Positions 16,105 to 25,098 of a stretch of 39,959 nt of DNA are shown one piece after another. The stretch spans positions 1-39,959 of the forward strand of contig NZ_JAMLFX010000012.1 of the NCBI RefSeq assembly GCF_023634765.1. The letters are read 5' to 3'. The number at the start of each line of letters is the position of its first letter. Position 1 is the stretch's first letter. The notes under the pieces are model-generated. The model searched no databases. It worked only from the letters and a program-made list of their open reading frames with translations, and was not told the origin of the DNA. The DNA is from Pseudomonas sp. AKS31. GTDB taxonomy: Bacteria; Pseudomonadota; Gammaproteobacteria; Pseudomonadales; Pseudomonadaceae. The position numbers were made by a program, and so were the translations under genes.

Positions 16105-16520
16105 TGTGGGAGCTGGCTTGCCAGCGATGGCGTCCGTCCTGTCACATCAATGGCGCCTGTGCCGCCGTCATCGCTGGCAAGCCAGCTCCCACAGGTTTTG
16201 TATCCATCCCGTCAATCTCACTGGCACCCCTGGCCCCTTGTGGGAGCTGGCTTGCCAGCGATGGCGTCCTTCCTGTCACATCAATGGCGCCTGTGCCGCC
16301 GTCATCGCTGGAGAGCCAGCTCCCACAGGTTTTGCATTCATGCCGCAATCTCATTGCCACACCTGGCCCTTTGTGGGAGCTGGCTTGCCAGCGATGGCGT
16401 CCTTCCTGTCACATCAATTGCGCCTGCGCCGCCGTCATCGCTGGCAAGCCAGCTCCCACAGGTTTTTTATCCAGCCCGTCAAACTCACTGGCACCCCAGC
16501 TCCCACAAGGATTTGCATCC
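16105..16520. repeat. Tandem array of three paired REP elements, period about 133 bp
   Basis: A forward REP (GTGGGAGCTGGCTTGCCAGC) starts near 16105, 16239 and 16372, and each is followed about 40 bp later by its inverted partner (16169-16193, 16303-16327, 16436-16460). The linker sequences are also repeated, so whole forward-inverse units were duplicated in tandem. A degraded fourth inverse arm (CCAGCTCCCACA) lies near 16496-16507. The middle inverse arm carries a GAGA change. The array fills the 550-bp gap between the oxidase and the YVTN gene. Confidence 0.92.
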
Positions 16521-16547
16521 ACAGGGATATTGTCGTTGCACCTATTT

Positions 16548-19500
16548 CTACTGCCCCTGCGGTGCCGGCTCCGGTTCGTTGGTCACGCGCAGCAAGCCCC
16601 ACAAACCGGAGGTGTTGCCGTAGGCGGCGTAGTCGCGGAACAGGTAGTCCCCCGGGATCGCATTGCTGCCGCCGGCGCTGGGGATCATGAAGCTGAAGTG
16701 CGCGGCCGGCAGGATGCTTTCGTGGGCGCCGATGTACATCGACATCGGGTTGTAGCCGAAGCGCACCGAGCCCACGCCCGGCGTGCCCATCGGATAACCC
16801 CCGGTATCGCTCTTCTCGGCCTGGAACGGGTTCACCGACCAGACATGCCCGTCGAGCTGGAACGTGGTGCCGCGACTGCCACCGCTCGGCATCAGAATGT
16901 GCATACGCAATGGCTGCCCGGGTTTGGCATACAGCACCGGTGTCTGCGGATCGCCACCGACCAGCGCATTGCTGTAAGCCATGTGCGCATTGACCATGTC
17001 GCCGTAACCCGCGCCATCGGCATGGCCGAACGGTGCATCCGGGGCGAGGCCGAAGCGATACCACAGCGGTTCGGTCTTGTAGTTGATCGCCATGCTCGAG
17101 TTGTCCTGCGGATCGGTCGGCACGCCGAAGCCCTCAGCGGCGATCCCCTCCACCGGCCGGCCATTGGCCCAACGGGTGTTCAACGCCTTGTGCCAGACCA
17201 TCGCAAAGTCGCGGTAGCTGGTTTGCCCAGGCGCGGTGACCGTGGCGTTGACCTTGCGCGCATCGTCAACCCAGGTTGCGCCGATCGGCAGGATGCTCAT
17301 CGCCCCGCCAAGGCCTTTTTGCGGCTGCTTGATCACGTCCGCCGGGGTGATGTTCAAACCGCCGAACTCGACCGCCGTGGCGTTGATGTTGTCGACGCTG
17401 CGGCCCAGTTGCGTCACCGGTTTGCCTTCACGCTCCAGGTGCCCGGCGTAGTACTGATAGGTACGGGTCGGGTACGCGCCGCTGCTGCCGACACGCGGTG
17501 GCACGGTCTGGATCGGGTTAGCGCCGACGTTGGCGCCGTCGGATTTGGTGATGTCGTAGGCCAGCAGTTGTGCATGCAGACCGACGTGGCTGGACGGCCG
17601 CATCAGGTTGTTGCTGAAGGTGGTCGAACCCAGACCGCTGTTGCGATCACGCTTGACCATGCCTTGCATCACCGCAGTCTGGGTCAGGTCAGGCATCACG
17701 CTCGGCAAACGGTTTTCCAGGGTGATGTTGATGCAGTCCCCCGCCGCTGCGCGCAGCACCAGCGGTTCCACCGGGATGCCGGGTTTGAGCTTGCCGCTGA
17801 GCGGATCGAGATCGGATTTACGCACATACAGAATCGCCGTCGGATCATGCAGCGGCCCGCTCTGCCCGCCGATGGTGATGGTTTCGCCATCCTCCGGATC
17901 CGTCACGGTGACTTGTGGAATGCTCACCGTGCGCGAGTTCAGCACCAGGGTGCCGCCCGCTGGATTGAGCGGCCCGCCGACATGCTGGCCAAGCCCTTCG
18001 GGATCGCCGATGGTCAGGCCCAGCGCATTGCCGAGGATGTCATTAGCCAGCGCCGCGACTACTTCATAGTTGCGCTGCACAGTGGGCCGGGTGCCAATGC
18101 CATTAGGGTTGGCGCCATAGCGCGGGCAACTGCCCTCGAACGCCACGGTGTTGCGCATGCCCGCCGGGCTCGGGTTGTTCGGGATGGCGAACAGGTCGGC
18201 GCGTTTGGCGGTGTAGTTGCGCATCACGCCCCAGATACCGCTCCAGTAGCCTTCGATCGAAGCGTCCATCGAGTACAGATAATCGCCCGTGGTCGCCGCC
18301 GAACTGGAGAGCATCGACACCGGCGCAATGAAGCCCATCTGCTCGGAGATGCCGATCATCTGCGACGCACGCCAGCCGGAGTTGGAGCTGTTACCGAAAC
18401 CGGAACCGCTCTGCAGCCATTTCACACCGTGCAGGGTGACGTTGTGCTCTTCTTCATGGCCGCCGGCATGCACCCGCAGCCGCACGTTATCGCCAGTGTA
18501 GGTGCGCAGCATCGGCGTGAACGGATCACCCGGTTCGGCGCCGCCCTTGTTGATGTGCGGCGGGAACAGCGTGGTGCCACCGGTTGGGCCGGTCGCCGAG
18601 GTGAGCAGATTCGGCGCCAGGTTCATCGCCGGGATCGCCCGGTCGGTACGGCTTTGCATGGCGAACGACAGATCGCCACCGAGGCCGTCGGCCTGCATGC
18701 CGCGCTTGCCGTCCGGACCGACCTTGTTCGGGTCGTACACGCGCAGAGCCAGCGGTTCGTTGCGATAGTTGACGACGAACATGCCCGGGTCATCCACCGA
18801 AATCGCCTGCGGACATGGCCGGCTCGGGCAGCCCGGGACCTGACCGCCCTGCACTTCCAGTACACCTTCAAGCAAGTTGCTGGCGTTGTTGCGCACTGGC
18901 GGATTGATTGCGTAGCGGAAGCTGTCGGCGGTGGCCGGGAACGCTTGCGCATTCGGCACGCCGTTAGGACCAGCCCCCACATAGACGCCAGCTTCATAGG
19001 CGTGCTGGAAGTCGCTGTATTCGAGGAAGAACTCGCGGAAGCTGTCGTTCTTGCCATCGCCATCGAGGTCACCGGTGTTGATCACCGCTTGCCACGAGGT
19101 CGGGCCGCCATCCTGACGCGCCCCGCTGTACAAAGGCTCGCCGGTTTCGGCGTGGAACCATGTGGAACCGGCCGGCTCGGCAAGCACAGTCGCGTACAGT
19201 CCAATCTGCTGATGCGTCGATGGGCCTAAGTGGTCGTGGGTGAAGATGGTGCCGAGGCCGCGATCGACGCCTTTGGCGTTGACCACCGGGTCGACGAACC
19301 AGCGCTGCATCGCCGTGCGCGCACCGAGCCAGTCAGCGCGGCCGTATTGGCCGAAGAACGGATGGTTCTTGGCTTTCGGGCAGGCCTGAGTGCCGTCGCG
19401 CGGGTCGGTACCAGCGCACTGGTTAAACTCGCGGATCGCGTGAATGCGTTCCTGCACGGCGCCGGGCGAGAGCACGCCGTCCTCGTAGTTCCAGCCGTTG

Positions 19501-22379
19501 GACGAGCCGTCCGCCGAGGTCAAATCCCATTTCGGCAAGTGGATGTGCTGGCCGATCACATCGGTCGGCGTGCGCACCTGATAGTCGTCCATCTCATAGG
19601 TGGCCGGCACCAGGTTGGTTTGCTGGTATTGCACGCAATCGAAAGTGTTCATGCGCATCACCAGCGGCTCTGGTGGACGTTGCTTGGTGATCACCGGCCA
19701 GGCGTCTTCCCACAGCGCGAGAATGCGCGCCTGCGGAAAGTGATAACCGACCTTGTTGTAGACCGCGTCGAACTGGATGTTGGCGGCTTTGTAGATCCGT
19801 GGGCGGTCGGCGGTGAAGCTCGAGGCGCCGACGAAGGACATGCCGTCGATGCGTTCACCGCTGGCGAATTCACCGCTACCGGCGCTGGCGGTCAGGCGTT
19901 TTTGCCGGTCATCCATGCACGGTTCGTAGTACGGCGCACCCGCCATCGGCAAGGCACCGTTGGTGCGGAACGCCTTGGCCACCACTTGATTGCCGGGCAG
20001 CAAGGCATAGCTTGGATGGTCTTTTTTCGCGTGGAAAGCCATCGCGGCTTGTTCGACTTCGGTGCCTTCTTCCGGCAGGTAAATCGGTTTGGCGCGGGTG
20101 ACTTCCTTGGAGAAATCCAGCGAAGTAGTCACGGTGTGGGCTTCGCCACCCGCCGAGACGCCGTCAAGTGCATGCCGTTGCAAACCGCCATCCCAACCAC
20201 CGGATTGCGCCGGGTCGAGGTTGGCCCACAGCGCTTTGCCGCTGGCTTTGAGCGATTGCGCGGTGGCGGCGTCGAGCATGTCCAGCGGCGGGGTTGGCGG
20301 ACGTTGGCCGACCGAGCTTTCCATGCCGCCGATCCAGAACGGATAGCCAGGGTTTTTCAGGCTGCCGTCGGCATTGCGGTTGGCTTCGCTGCGATCGACC
20401 AGCGCCAGCGAGCCAATGGCTTGACCGCCGGCGTTGCCGCCATGGTGCTCGCCGTCGTCATCGCCCTCTTCTTCATCCTCGTCGTCATCATTGCCGGCAA
20501 CCAGGGTTTCACCGATTTTCGGCACCACCACCACTTTGCCGGGCATCGGCGCCATGGCTTTGCCGGGCAGCGGCACGATGGCCGGAATCGGCGTACCGGC
20601 GACTATTTCACCATCGGGCAAGGCCCGTGCCCCCGCCGCCGGTTTGCCACTGCGCAAGGCAAACGGTTCGCTGTGGTAACCGTCGGCGCCCTGCTGCGAA
20701 ACATCGAGTCGAGTGCCCTCTTCGAAGACATCGTGCACCCGCCACATGGCCCACATGCCTTGGGCAAAGTGCGGATAGAAATGGCAGTGATAGATCGCAT
20801 CGCCGGCCACGCGGTTGCGGTTGCCCGAACCACCGTTGGCGATTTCATAGGTGTAACCGGCGCCTGGGCCAATGCCTTGCGCGTCGACGTAGTCGGAGTT
20901 GTCGTCGTTGGGGTTGAACAGCCACTGATGGCCGTGCAGGTGGAAGATGTGCTGCTCATGGCCATTGTGGGTATTGCGGAATTTGACGAAGTCACCGATG
21001 TAGCTGTGGTTGACGTTCGACGGCTCCGACGGATACAGGGCCATGGTGGCTTTCACGCCGATCTGATCGGCGCGCGGTATCTGGCCGGGGGCGATGTTCT
21101 CAAGCCCGGTGTTGGCCGGCACATCCACCAGCATCGCCACATCGCCGACGGTGTGCGAGCTGAGAAAGAATTCTTCATAGGCGCACGACAGGCAATCGTG
21201 CATCGGCCCCACGCCCAAGCGGTTGGCGACCACTTCGGCGCCCATGCCGCCGGAGCCATAGTTGATCATGAACGAGTCGCGGGTCGGCTCCAGCACATGG
21301 GCCATCACCGGGTCGGCCCAATACGCCGGGAACGCTTGGGTGGCGGCGGTTTCGTCCTGGAACTGCGAGGCAAAATCGCGGAACGGTTCCAAGCGGTTGG
21401 GGATCGCCGGGTTGCGTTTGCCCATCGATTCCAGCGGATAGGTACTGGATGGAAAACTGCCGTCGGCGTTGCTACCCATGACGATCGCATCGCTTTCGCT
21501 GGAAATGATTTCACTGCCGTCGACCATGTTGATGATCGGTGTGCCGGCCTTGCCTTCACGCAACCACGGTTCGCGCTGCGGGTAGCGTGCCTGGTAATCA
21601 ACGATCGGTTGGCCGGTGGGTGCGCGGCCAGTCGTGGCCAGGCGCATTTCTTCTTCGGTGAGGGTATTGCGATAGCTGCGACCGCCCTTGGGCAGGACGA
21701 CGACCTGGCCGAACAAGCCATTGGCAACGTTGCCGGCCGCGCCTTCGCCGCCAAACGTCGCGCCACGGCTGCTGACGGCAAACGCGCCTTCTCGTTCGGC
21801 GAACAAGGTGTAGGAACGGCTCGCACCCGGTGGCACCAGACTGTTGGCGTTGCGGCCGGTGAACGAGGAAATGTCATCGATGCTGTTCACCGCCTGCAGG
21901 CCGTTGACCTGGAAACCGACGTGACGGTCGGCGACCTGCTCGTCGACTTTGAAGTCCTCCGCGCCGTTGGCGTTTGCACCCTCCTCCTCGCCCTCGTTTT
22001 CAAAGTGCTTGTTGGGGTTGGCCTGATAGTCCAGCAGGTTCTGCAGATTGATCGTCAGGCAATCCCCGGCGGCCACGCGCAACACCAGCGGCCGTGGACG
22101 CTTGTCCGGACGCAGCGAAACTTTGCCCGGCACCGCAGCGCCACCGTACGCCAGCGACTGCTCATGCTCATCGACCACATCGCGGCGCAGGGCGTACATC
22201 ATGCCGTTGATGTTCTGCGCACCGAGGCGGTTGAACATCAGCGGTTGATCGAAGGCGACGACGTTGGCCACCAGGTTGCGCTCGCAACGCACGGCCGCGC
22301 CGGCCAGTTCGACGCTGAGCATCGAAGCCAGAATCAGCAGCCAGTTCAACAGAGACGGAGGGTGATGGATGCCAACCAT
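16548..22379 (-). CDS. Giant multicopper oxidase, MnxG/McoA manganese-oxidase type
   Basis: This 1943-aa exported multidomain multicopper oxidase has a signal peptide ending near AGAA. Copper-ligand motifs are spread along the chain: HIFHLHGHQWLF at about 480 and HCHFYPHFAQGMWAMW at about 531 (a complete HxH...HCHxxxHxxxxM type set), THDHLGPSTHQQ at about 1045, GGHEEEHNVTLHG at about 1300, SSHVGLHAQLLAYD at about 1595 and FQLDGHVW at about 1840. This size and motif layout matches the Mn(II) oxidases MnxG and McoA known from P. putida. An acidic/His stretch (DDDEDEEEGDDDGEHH) lies near 628-645. ATG at 22379 has GAGG upstream and lies about 46 bases after the predicted sigma-54 start; an ATG at 22463 would precede that start. 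Oxidation of Mn(II) is likely by homology, not proven here. Confidence 0.88.
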   Translation of the reverse strand: MVGIHHPPSLLNWLLILASMLSVELAGAAVRCERNLVANVVAFDQPLMFNRLGAQNINGMMYALRRDVVDEHEQSLAYGGAAVPGKVSLRPDKRPRPLVLRVAAGDCLTINLQNLLDYQANPNKHFENEGEEEGANANGAEDFKVDEQVADRHVGFQVNGLQAVNSIDDISSFTGRNANSLVPPGASRSYTLFAEREGAFAVSSRGATFGGEGAAGNVANGLFGQVVVLPKGGRSYRNTLTEEEMRLATTGRAPTGQPIVDYQARYPQREPWLREGKAGTPIINMVDGSEIISSESDAIVMGSNADGSFPSSTYPLESMGKRNPAIPNRLEPFRDFASQFQDETAATQAFPAYWADPVMAHVLEPTRDSFMINYGSGGMGAEVVANRLGVGPMHDCLSCAYEEFFLSSHTVGDVAMLVDVPANTGLENIAPGQIPRADQIGVKATMALYPSEPSNVNHSYIGDFVKFRNTHNGHEQHIFHLHGHQWLFNPNDDNSDYVDAQGIGPGAGYTYEIANGGSGNRNRVAGDAIYHCHFYPHFAQGMWAMWRVHDVFEEGTRLDVSQQGADGYHSEPFALRSGKPAAGARALPDGEIVAGTPIPAIVPLPGKAMAPMPGKVVVVPKIGETLVAGNDDDEDEEEGDDDGEHHGGNAGGQAIGSLALVDRSEANRNADGSLKNPGYPFWIGGMESSVGQRPPTPPLDMLDAATAQSLKASGKALWANLDPAQSGGWDGGLQRHALDGVSAGGEAHTVTTSLDFSKEVTRAKPIYLPEEGTEVEQAAMAFHAKKDHPSYALLPGNQVVAKAFRTNGALPMAGAPYYEPCMDDRQKRLTASAGSGEFASGERIDGMSFVGASSFTADRPRIYKAANIQFDAVYNKVGYHFPQARILALWEDAWPVITKQRPPEPLVMRMNTFDCVQYQQTNLVPATYEMDDYQVRTPTDVIGQHIHLPKWDLTSADGSSNGWNYEDGVLSPGAVQERIHAIREFNQCAGTDPRDGTQACPKAKNHPFFGQYGRADWLGARTAMQRWFVDPVVNAKGVDRGLGTIFTHDHLGPSTHQQIGLYATVLAEPAGSTWFHAETGEPLYSGARQDGGPTSWQAVINTGDLDGDGKNDSFREFFLEYSDFQHAYEAGVYVGAGPNGVPNAQAFPATADSFRYAINPPVRNNASNLLEGVLEVQGGQVPGCPSRPCPQAISVDDPGMFVVNYRNEPLALRVYDPNKVGPDGKRGMQADGLGGDLSFAMQSRTDRAIPAMNLAPNLLTSATGPTGGTTLFPPHINKGGAEPGDPFTPMLRTYTGDNVRLRVHAGGHEEEHNVTLHGVKWLQSGSGFGNSSNSGWRASQMIGISEQMGFIAPVSMLSSSAATTGDYLYSMDASIEGYWSGIWGVMRNYTAKRADLFAIPNNPSPAGMRNTVAFEGSCPRYGANPNGIGTRPTVQRNYEVVAALANDILGNALGLTIGDPEGLGQHVGGPLNPAGGTLVLNSRTVSIPQVTVTDPEDGETITIGGQSGPLHDPTAILYVRKSDLDPLSGKLKPGIPVEPLVLRAAAGDCINITLENRLPSVMPDLTQTAVMQGMVKRDRNSGLGSTTFSNNLMRPSSHVGLHAQLLAYDITKSDGANVGANPIQTVPPRVGSSGAYPTRTYQYYAGHLEREGKPVTQLGRSVDNINATAVEFGGLNITPADVIKQPQKGLGGAMSILPIGATWVDDARKVNATVTAPGQTSYRDFAMVWHKALNTRWANGRPVEGIAAEGFGVPTDPQDNSSMAINYKTEPLWYRFGLAPDAPFGHADGAGYGDMVNAHMAYSNALVGGDPQTPVLYAKPGQPLRMHILMPSGGSRGTTFQLDGHVWSVNPFQAEKSDTGGYPMGTPGVGSVRFGYNPMSMYIGAHESILPAAHFSFMIPSAGGSNAIPGDYLFRDYAAYGNTSGLWGLLRVTNEPEPAPQGQ

Positions 22380-22435
22380 GATCAGTAACCTCGTAGTGGG
22401 TGCTCGCAGGAACACTTCTCGACAAATGCCCCGGA

Positions 22436-22450
22436 GCAAGCCCCGTGCCA
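22436..22450 (-). promoter_or_regulatory. Sigma-54 promoter of the multicopper oxidase gene
   Basis: The minus strand reads TGGCACGGGGCTTGC, an exact match to the consensus TGGCACG-N4-TTGC. Predicted transcription start is near 22425, about 46 bases before the ATG at 22379. G/C-box palindromes occupy 22502-22566, at the usual distance for a sigma-54 activator. Confidence 0.88.
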
Positions 22451-22501
22451 CAAAAAATTTCATTAGCGTTCAATCAGTTACCGCGAGCACTTGAGAATCC
22501 G

Positions 22502-22566
22502 GGGGATATTCCCCACCCTTTTTCCCCATTTTTCGGGTCTATCCGGTTGGCCCCGAAAGTGGGGAA
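22502..22566. promoter_or_regulatory. Cluster of three G/C-box palindromes upstream of the oxidase promoter
   Basis: Three elements are visible: GGGGA-TAT-TCCCC (22502-22514), TTCCCC-ATTTTT-CGGGTC (22522-22539) and, on the minus strand, TTCCCC-ACTTTC-GGGGCC (22549-22566). They lie 50-115 bp upstream of the sigma-54 element and resemble the two sites before the secretion operon. They are likely binding sites for an NtrC-type activator; in P. putida GB-1, as I recall, MnxR is such a regulator of Mn oxidation. Confidence 0.6.
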
Positions 22567-22579
22567 AACCGGGTTGGAC

Positions 22580-23188
22580 TCACAACGGCGCATCCATGGC
22601 CAGGCCCTGCAAACGCCGGTACTGGCGCAACACATTCGGCACATACCGCTGGGTTTCGGCGAACGGTGGAATGACCCGGCCACGGCTGAGCACTGCGTCG
22701 GGCCCGGCGTTGTAGGCCGCCACGGCGAGGGCGATGTCGTTGTCGAACAGGGTCATCAGACGCTTGAGGTATTTGGCCCCGCCCTGGATGTTGGCCTTGG
22801 GGTCGTAGACATCGGTCACGCCAAGCTCGCGGGCGGTGTCGGGCATCAACTGCATCAGCCCGCCTGCGCCTTTGGATGAAGTGGCGCCGGGGTTGTAACG
22901 GGATTCGGCGTTGATCACCGCGTGCAGCAGCGCCTCGGGCAATTGATTGACCTTGGCCGCCGCCGACACCAGTTCCGCGTAGGGCTGGTTGGCGATCATT
23001 TGCGGCTGTTGATCGAGGCTGACCACCGAGGCTTCAGCCTCGCGGATCACCCGTTCGTAGGTGCGTCCGGGTCGGTGAACGTTGGACAGTACATAGCTGC
23101 CCTTGGCGTCCACGGAGATGAACACATCGGCTTGCGCGGCGCCGCTGAGCAGCACACAGCCGAGCAATCCGCTGGCGAGAAATTTCAT
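22580..23188 (-). CDS. Soluble lytic transglycosylase with DUF4124-like N-terminus
   Basis: This 202-aa exported protein has a signal peptide (cleavage near AQA), a short DUF4124-like region (VFISVDAKGSYVLSNVHRPGRTYERV) and an SLT (Slt70-type) domain with the catalytic Glu95 in NAESRYNPGA, then GLMQLMP and AAYNAGPDAV. Such enzymes open peptidoglycan locally so that large trans-envelope machines can be assembled. ATG at 23188 is preceded by GGGGAGG. It has its own sigma-54-type promoter at 23261-23275. The gene is on the same strand as the oxidase, ending 117 bp before the oxidase promoter. Confidence 0.9.
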   Translation of the reverse strand: MKFLASGLLGCVLLSGAAQADVFISVDAKGSYVLSNVHRPGRTYERVIREAEASVVSLDQQPQMIANQPYAELVSAAAKVNQLPEALLHAVINAESRYNPGATSSKGAGGLMQLMPDTARELGVTDVYDPKANIQGGAKYLKRLMTLFDNDIALAVAAYNAGPDAVLSRGRVIPPFAETQRYVPNVLRQYRRLQGLAMDAPL

Positions 23189-23208
23189 GTCGGGCCTCCC
23201 CGGATCGA

Positions 23209-23234
23209 CCCCGATAAATTGGGGGAAATGCCCC
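23209..23234. promoter_or_regulatory. G/C-box palindromes between the transglycosylase and gspG genes
   Basis: CCCC-GATAAATT-GGGG (23209-23224) is joined to GGGG-AAATG-CCCC (ending 23234). The spacers differ (8 and 5 bp) from the 6-bp form seen elsewhere, so the match to that motif is loose. They lie in the predicted 5' leader of the transglycosylase mRNA, and 160-185 bp upstream of gspG on the other strand, where they could serve as activator sites. Confidence 0.45.
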
Positions 23235-23260
23235 AATGGCCGATCACGTTTGAGCCATAT

Positions 23261-23275
23261 GCAAGCACTGTGCCG
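23261..23275 (-). promoter_or_regulatory. Sigma-54 promoter of the lytic transglycosylase gene
   Basis: The minus strand reads CGGCACAGTGCTTGC, followed by AT: -24 GGCAC and -12 TTGCA with exact ten-base spacing between GG and GC. Predicted start is near 23250, with about a 60-base leader before the ATG at 23188. Confidence 0.78.
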
Positions 23276-23393
23276 ACTCTTGAAATGCCCGTTTTACAAG
23301 GGCTTCAGCCAATCAACAGGTTTTCAGTGAGGCTGAGCATGGCAATTGCATAAGCCCTTCAGGCGACACGGCTGCCACTCACGGGAGGTCATC

Positions 23394-23822
23394 ATGAAGC
23401 TGCAATTTAGTCCGCGTGGCCAACGCGGTTTTACCCTGCTCGAATTGCTCGTGGTGCTGGTGGTACTCGGCCTGTTGGCCGGGATCGTCGCGCCGAAATA
23501 CTTCGCCCAACTCGGTCGCTCGGAAGTGAAAGTGGCCAAAGCGCAGATCGAAGGGTTGAGCAAAGCGCTGGATATCTATCGGCTGGAAGTCGGTCACTAC
23601 CCGTCCACCGAACAGGGCTTGCAGGCCTTGGTCACCGCACCGAGCGACGAGGCGAAATGGACGGGACCGTATTTGCAGAAAAAGCTGCCGCAGGATCCCT
23701 GGGGACGTAATTACGCCTACCGCTATCCGGGCGAAAACAGCGAGTACGACTTGCTGTCGATGGGCAAGGACGGCCAGCCTGGCGGCGAAGGTGAAAACGC
23801 CGAAGTGACCAACTGGCAGTAA
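23394..23822 (+). CDS. gspG: Major pseudopilin GspG
   Basis: This 142-aa type II secretion major pseudopilin has the leader MKLQFSPRGQRG followed by FTLLELLVVLVVLGLLAGIVAPKYF with Glu5, then the GspG helix (AKAQIEGLSKALDIYRLEVGHYPSTEQGLQALV) and the conserved C-terminal calcium-loop region D-P-W-G-R-N-Y-A-Y-R-Y-P-G-E-N-S-E-Y-D-L-L-S. This is the most canonical GspG of the four pseudopilins in the window. ATG at 23394 follows GGGAGGT; an upstream start at 23346 would add 16 residues before the signal. It lies on the opposite strand to most of the machine, 14 bp before gspF, as in the xcmT/xcmS arrangement I recall in P. putida GB-1. Confidence 0.93.
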   Translation: MKLQFSPRGQRGFTLLELLVVLVVLGLLAGIVAPKYFAQLGRSEVKVAKAQIEGLSKALDIYRLEVGHYPSTEQGLQALVTAPSDEAKWTGPYLQKKLPQDPWGRNYAYRYPGENSEYDLLSMGKDGQPGGEGENAEVTNWQ

Positions 23823-23836
23823 ACGGAGCGCGGCCC

Positions 23837-25024
23837 ATGCGATTTCATGTGAAAGCGGTTGGCAAGGCTGGGGTGGTGTCCTTGAGTGTGGAGGCACCCG
23901 GCGACAGCGAGGCGCGGCGGATCGCCGAAGATCAGGGATTGCGCGTGCTCAGCGCGCACGCCGACAAGCATTGGCGTTCGCTGAAACTGCGCCAGCGCGA
24001 GACATTCAACCTGGTGTTGTTCAGCCAGGAACTGACCACCCTGCTCAATGCCGGCCTGCCCTTGATCGATGCGCTGGAAAGCCTCGCCGAAAAAGAAACC
24101 GCCCCCGCTGCCCGGAAAACCTTGAGTGAGCTGGTGCGCCTGCTGTACGAGGGCAAATCCTTCTCGCAGGCGTTGGGCCAATTGTCGGCGGTGTTCCCGC
24201 CGTTGTACGTGGCGCTGGTGCAGTCCAGCGAGAAAACCGGCGCGGTCGGCGATGCATTGGGTCGCTACGTCAGTTATCGCCAGCGCATGGACGAGGTGCG
24301 GCAGAAGATCATCAGCGCCTCGATCTACCCGATGCTGTTGCTGATCGTCGGCGGTGGCGTGGTGCTGTTCCTGATGGGTTACGTGGTGCCGCGCTTCAGC
24401 CTGGTGTTTGAAGGGCTGGGCAATAACCTGCCGTGGCTGTCGCAGGTGCTGATGAGCAGCGGGATGTTTTTACATGCGCATCAGGCGGAGTTCTTCGGCG
24501 CGCTGGCGGCGCTGGTCATCGCCCTCGCCGTGCTGCAAAAGCAACCGGCGTTTCGCCGTGGGCTGGATCGGCTGGTGGAGAAACTGCCGGCCGTCCATCA
24601 ACGGATTTTCATGTATGAACTGGCACGGTTTTATCGGTCGCTGGGGATTCTGCTGCAAGGCGGGATTCCGCTGGTGACCGCCATGGCCATGGTGCGTGGC
24701 TTGCTCACCGTCGCTTCGCGGACGCGGCTGGATCAGGCCTGCGAGCGGGTGCGCGAGGGACAGTCGCTGTCTACCGCGCTGGAACTCAATCACCTGGTGA
24801 CACCGGTGTCCCTGCGCCTGCTGCGCGCCGGCGAGCAGTCCGGCAACCTCGGGCAGATGATGGAGCGTAGCGCCGATTTCTACGACGAGGAAATCAGCCG
24901 CTGGCTGGAGTGGTTCGTGAAGTTGTTCGAACCGCTGCTGATGACCTTCATCGGCCTGCTCATCGGGGTCATCGTGATTCTGATGTACATCCCGATTTTC
25001 GAATTGGCGTCGAGTATTCACTGA
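23837..25024 (+). CDS. gspF: Inner-membrane platform protein GspF
   Basis: This 395-aa protein forms the polytopic platform of the secretion machine. It has the two tandem GspF domains: F-S-Q-E-L-T-T-L-L-N-A-G-L-P-L near residue 62 and FYRSLGILLQGGIPL near 260, each followed by a helix bundle, and three membrane segments (about 163-187, 217-233, 366-390). GspF binds the ATPase and the pseudopilus base. ATG at 23837 has GGAG eight bases upstream. It should work with the ATPase encoded at 7915-9621, since no other gspF is present in the window. Confidence 0.93.
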   Translation: MRFHVKAVGKAGVVSLSVEAPGDSEARRIAEDQGLRVLSAHADKHWRSLKLRQRETFNLVLFSQELTTLLNAGLPLIDALESLAEKETAPAARKTLSELVRLLYEGKSFSQALGQLSAVFPPLYVALVQSSEKTGAVGDALGRYVSYRQRMDEVRQKIISASIYPMLLLIVGGGVVLFLMGYVVPRFSLVFEGLGNNLPWLSQVLMSSGMFLHAHQAEFFGALAALVIALAVLQKQPAFRRGLDRLVEKLPAVHQRIFMYELARFYRSLGILLQGGIPLVTAMAMVRGLLTVASRTRLDQACERVREGQSLSTALELNHLVTPVSLRLLRAGEQSGNLGQMMERSADFYDEEISRWLEWFVKLFEPLLMTFIGLLIGVIVILMYIPIFELASSIH

Positions 25025-25098
25025 CCGCGGGAACGGGTCCGGTCCCTGCAACAATGCACTTTTACGTTCCCAACAAAACCACAAAGACGGAGAACGAT

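Noticed and set aside
16105..16460. CRISPR-like array of regularly spaced repeats
   Set aside because: The units are forward-inverse REP pairs with repeated linkers of equal sequence, not direct repeats with unique spacers, and no cas genes are present.
16059..19229. Very long open frames on the plus strand opposite the oxidase (1056 and 1052 codons, the second at 19230-22388)
   Set aside because: They lie antisense to a clear multicopper oxidase with copper motifs and signal peptide. High-GC codon bias leaves stop-free antisense frames; the translations are low-complexity His/Arg/Ala-rich without any family motif.
23319..23333. Sigma-54 promoter for gspG on the plus strand
   Set aside because: The only GG/GC pairs near here have 11-base spacing or lie too close to the start codon, so no credible element was found.
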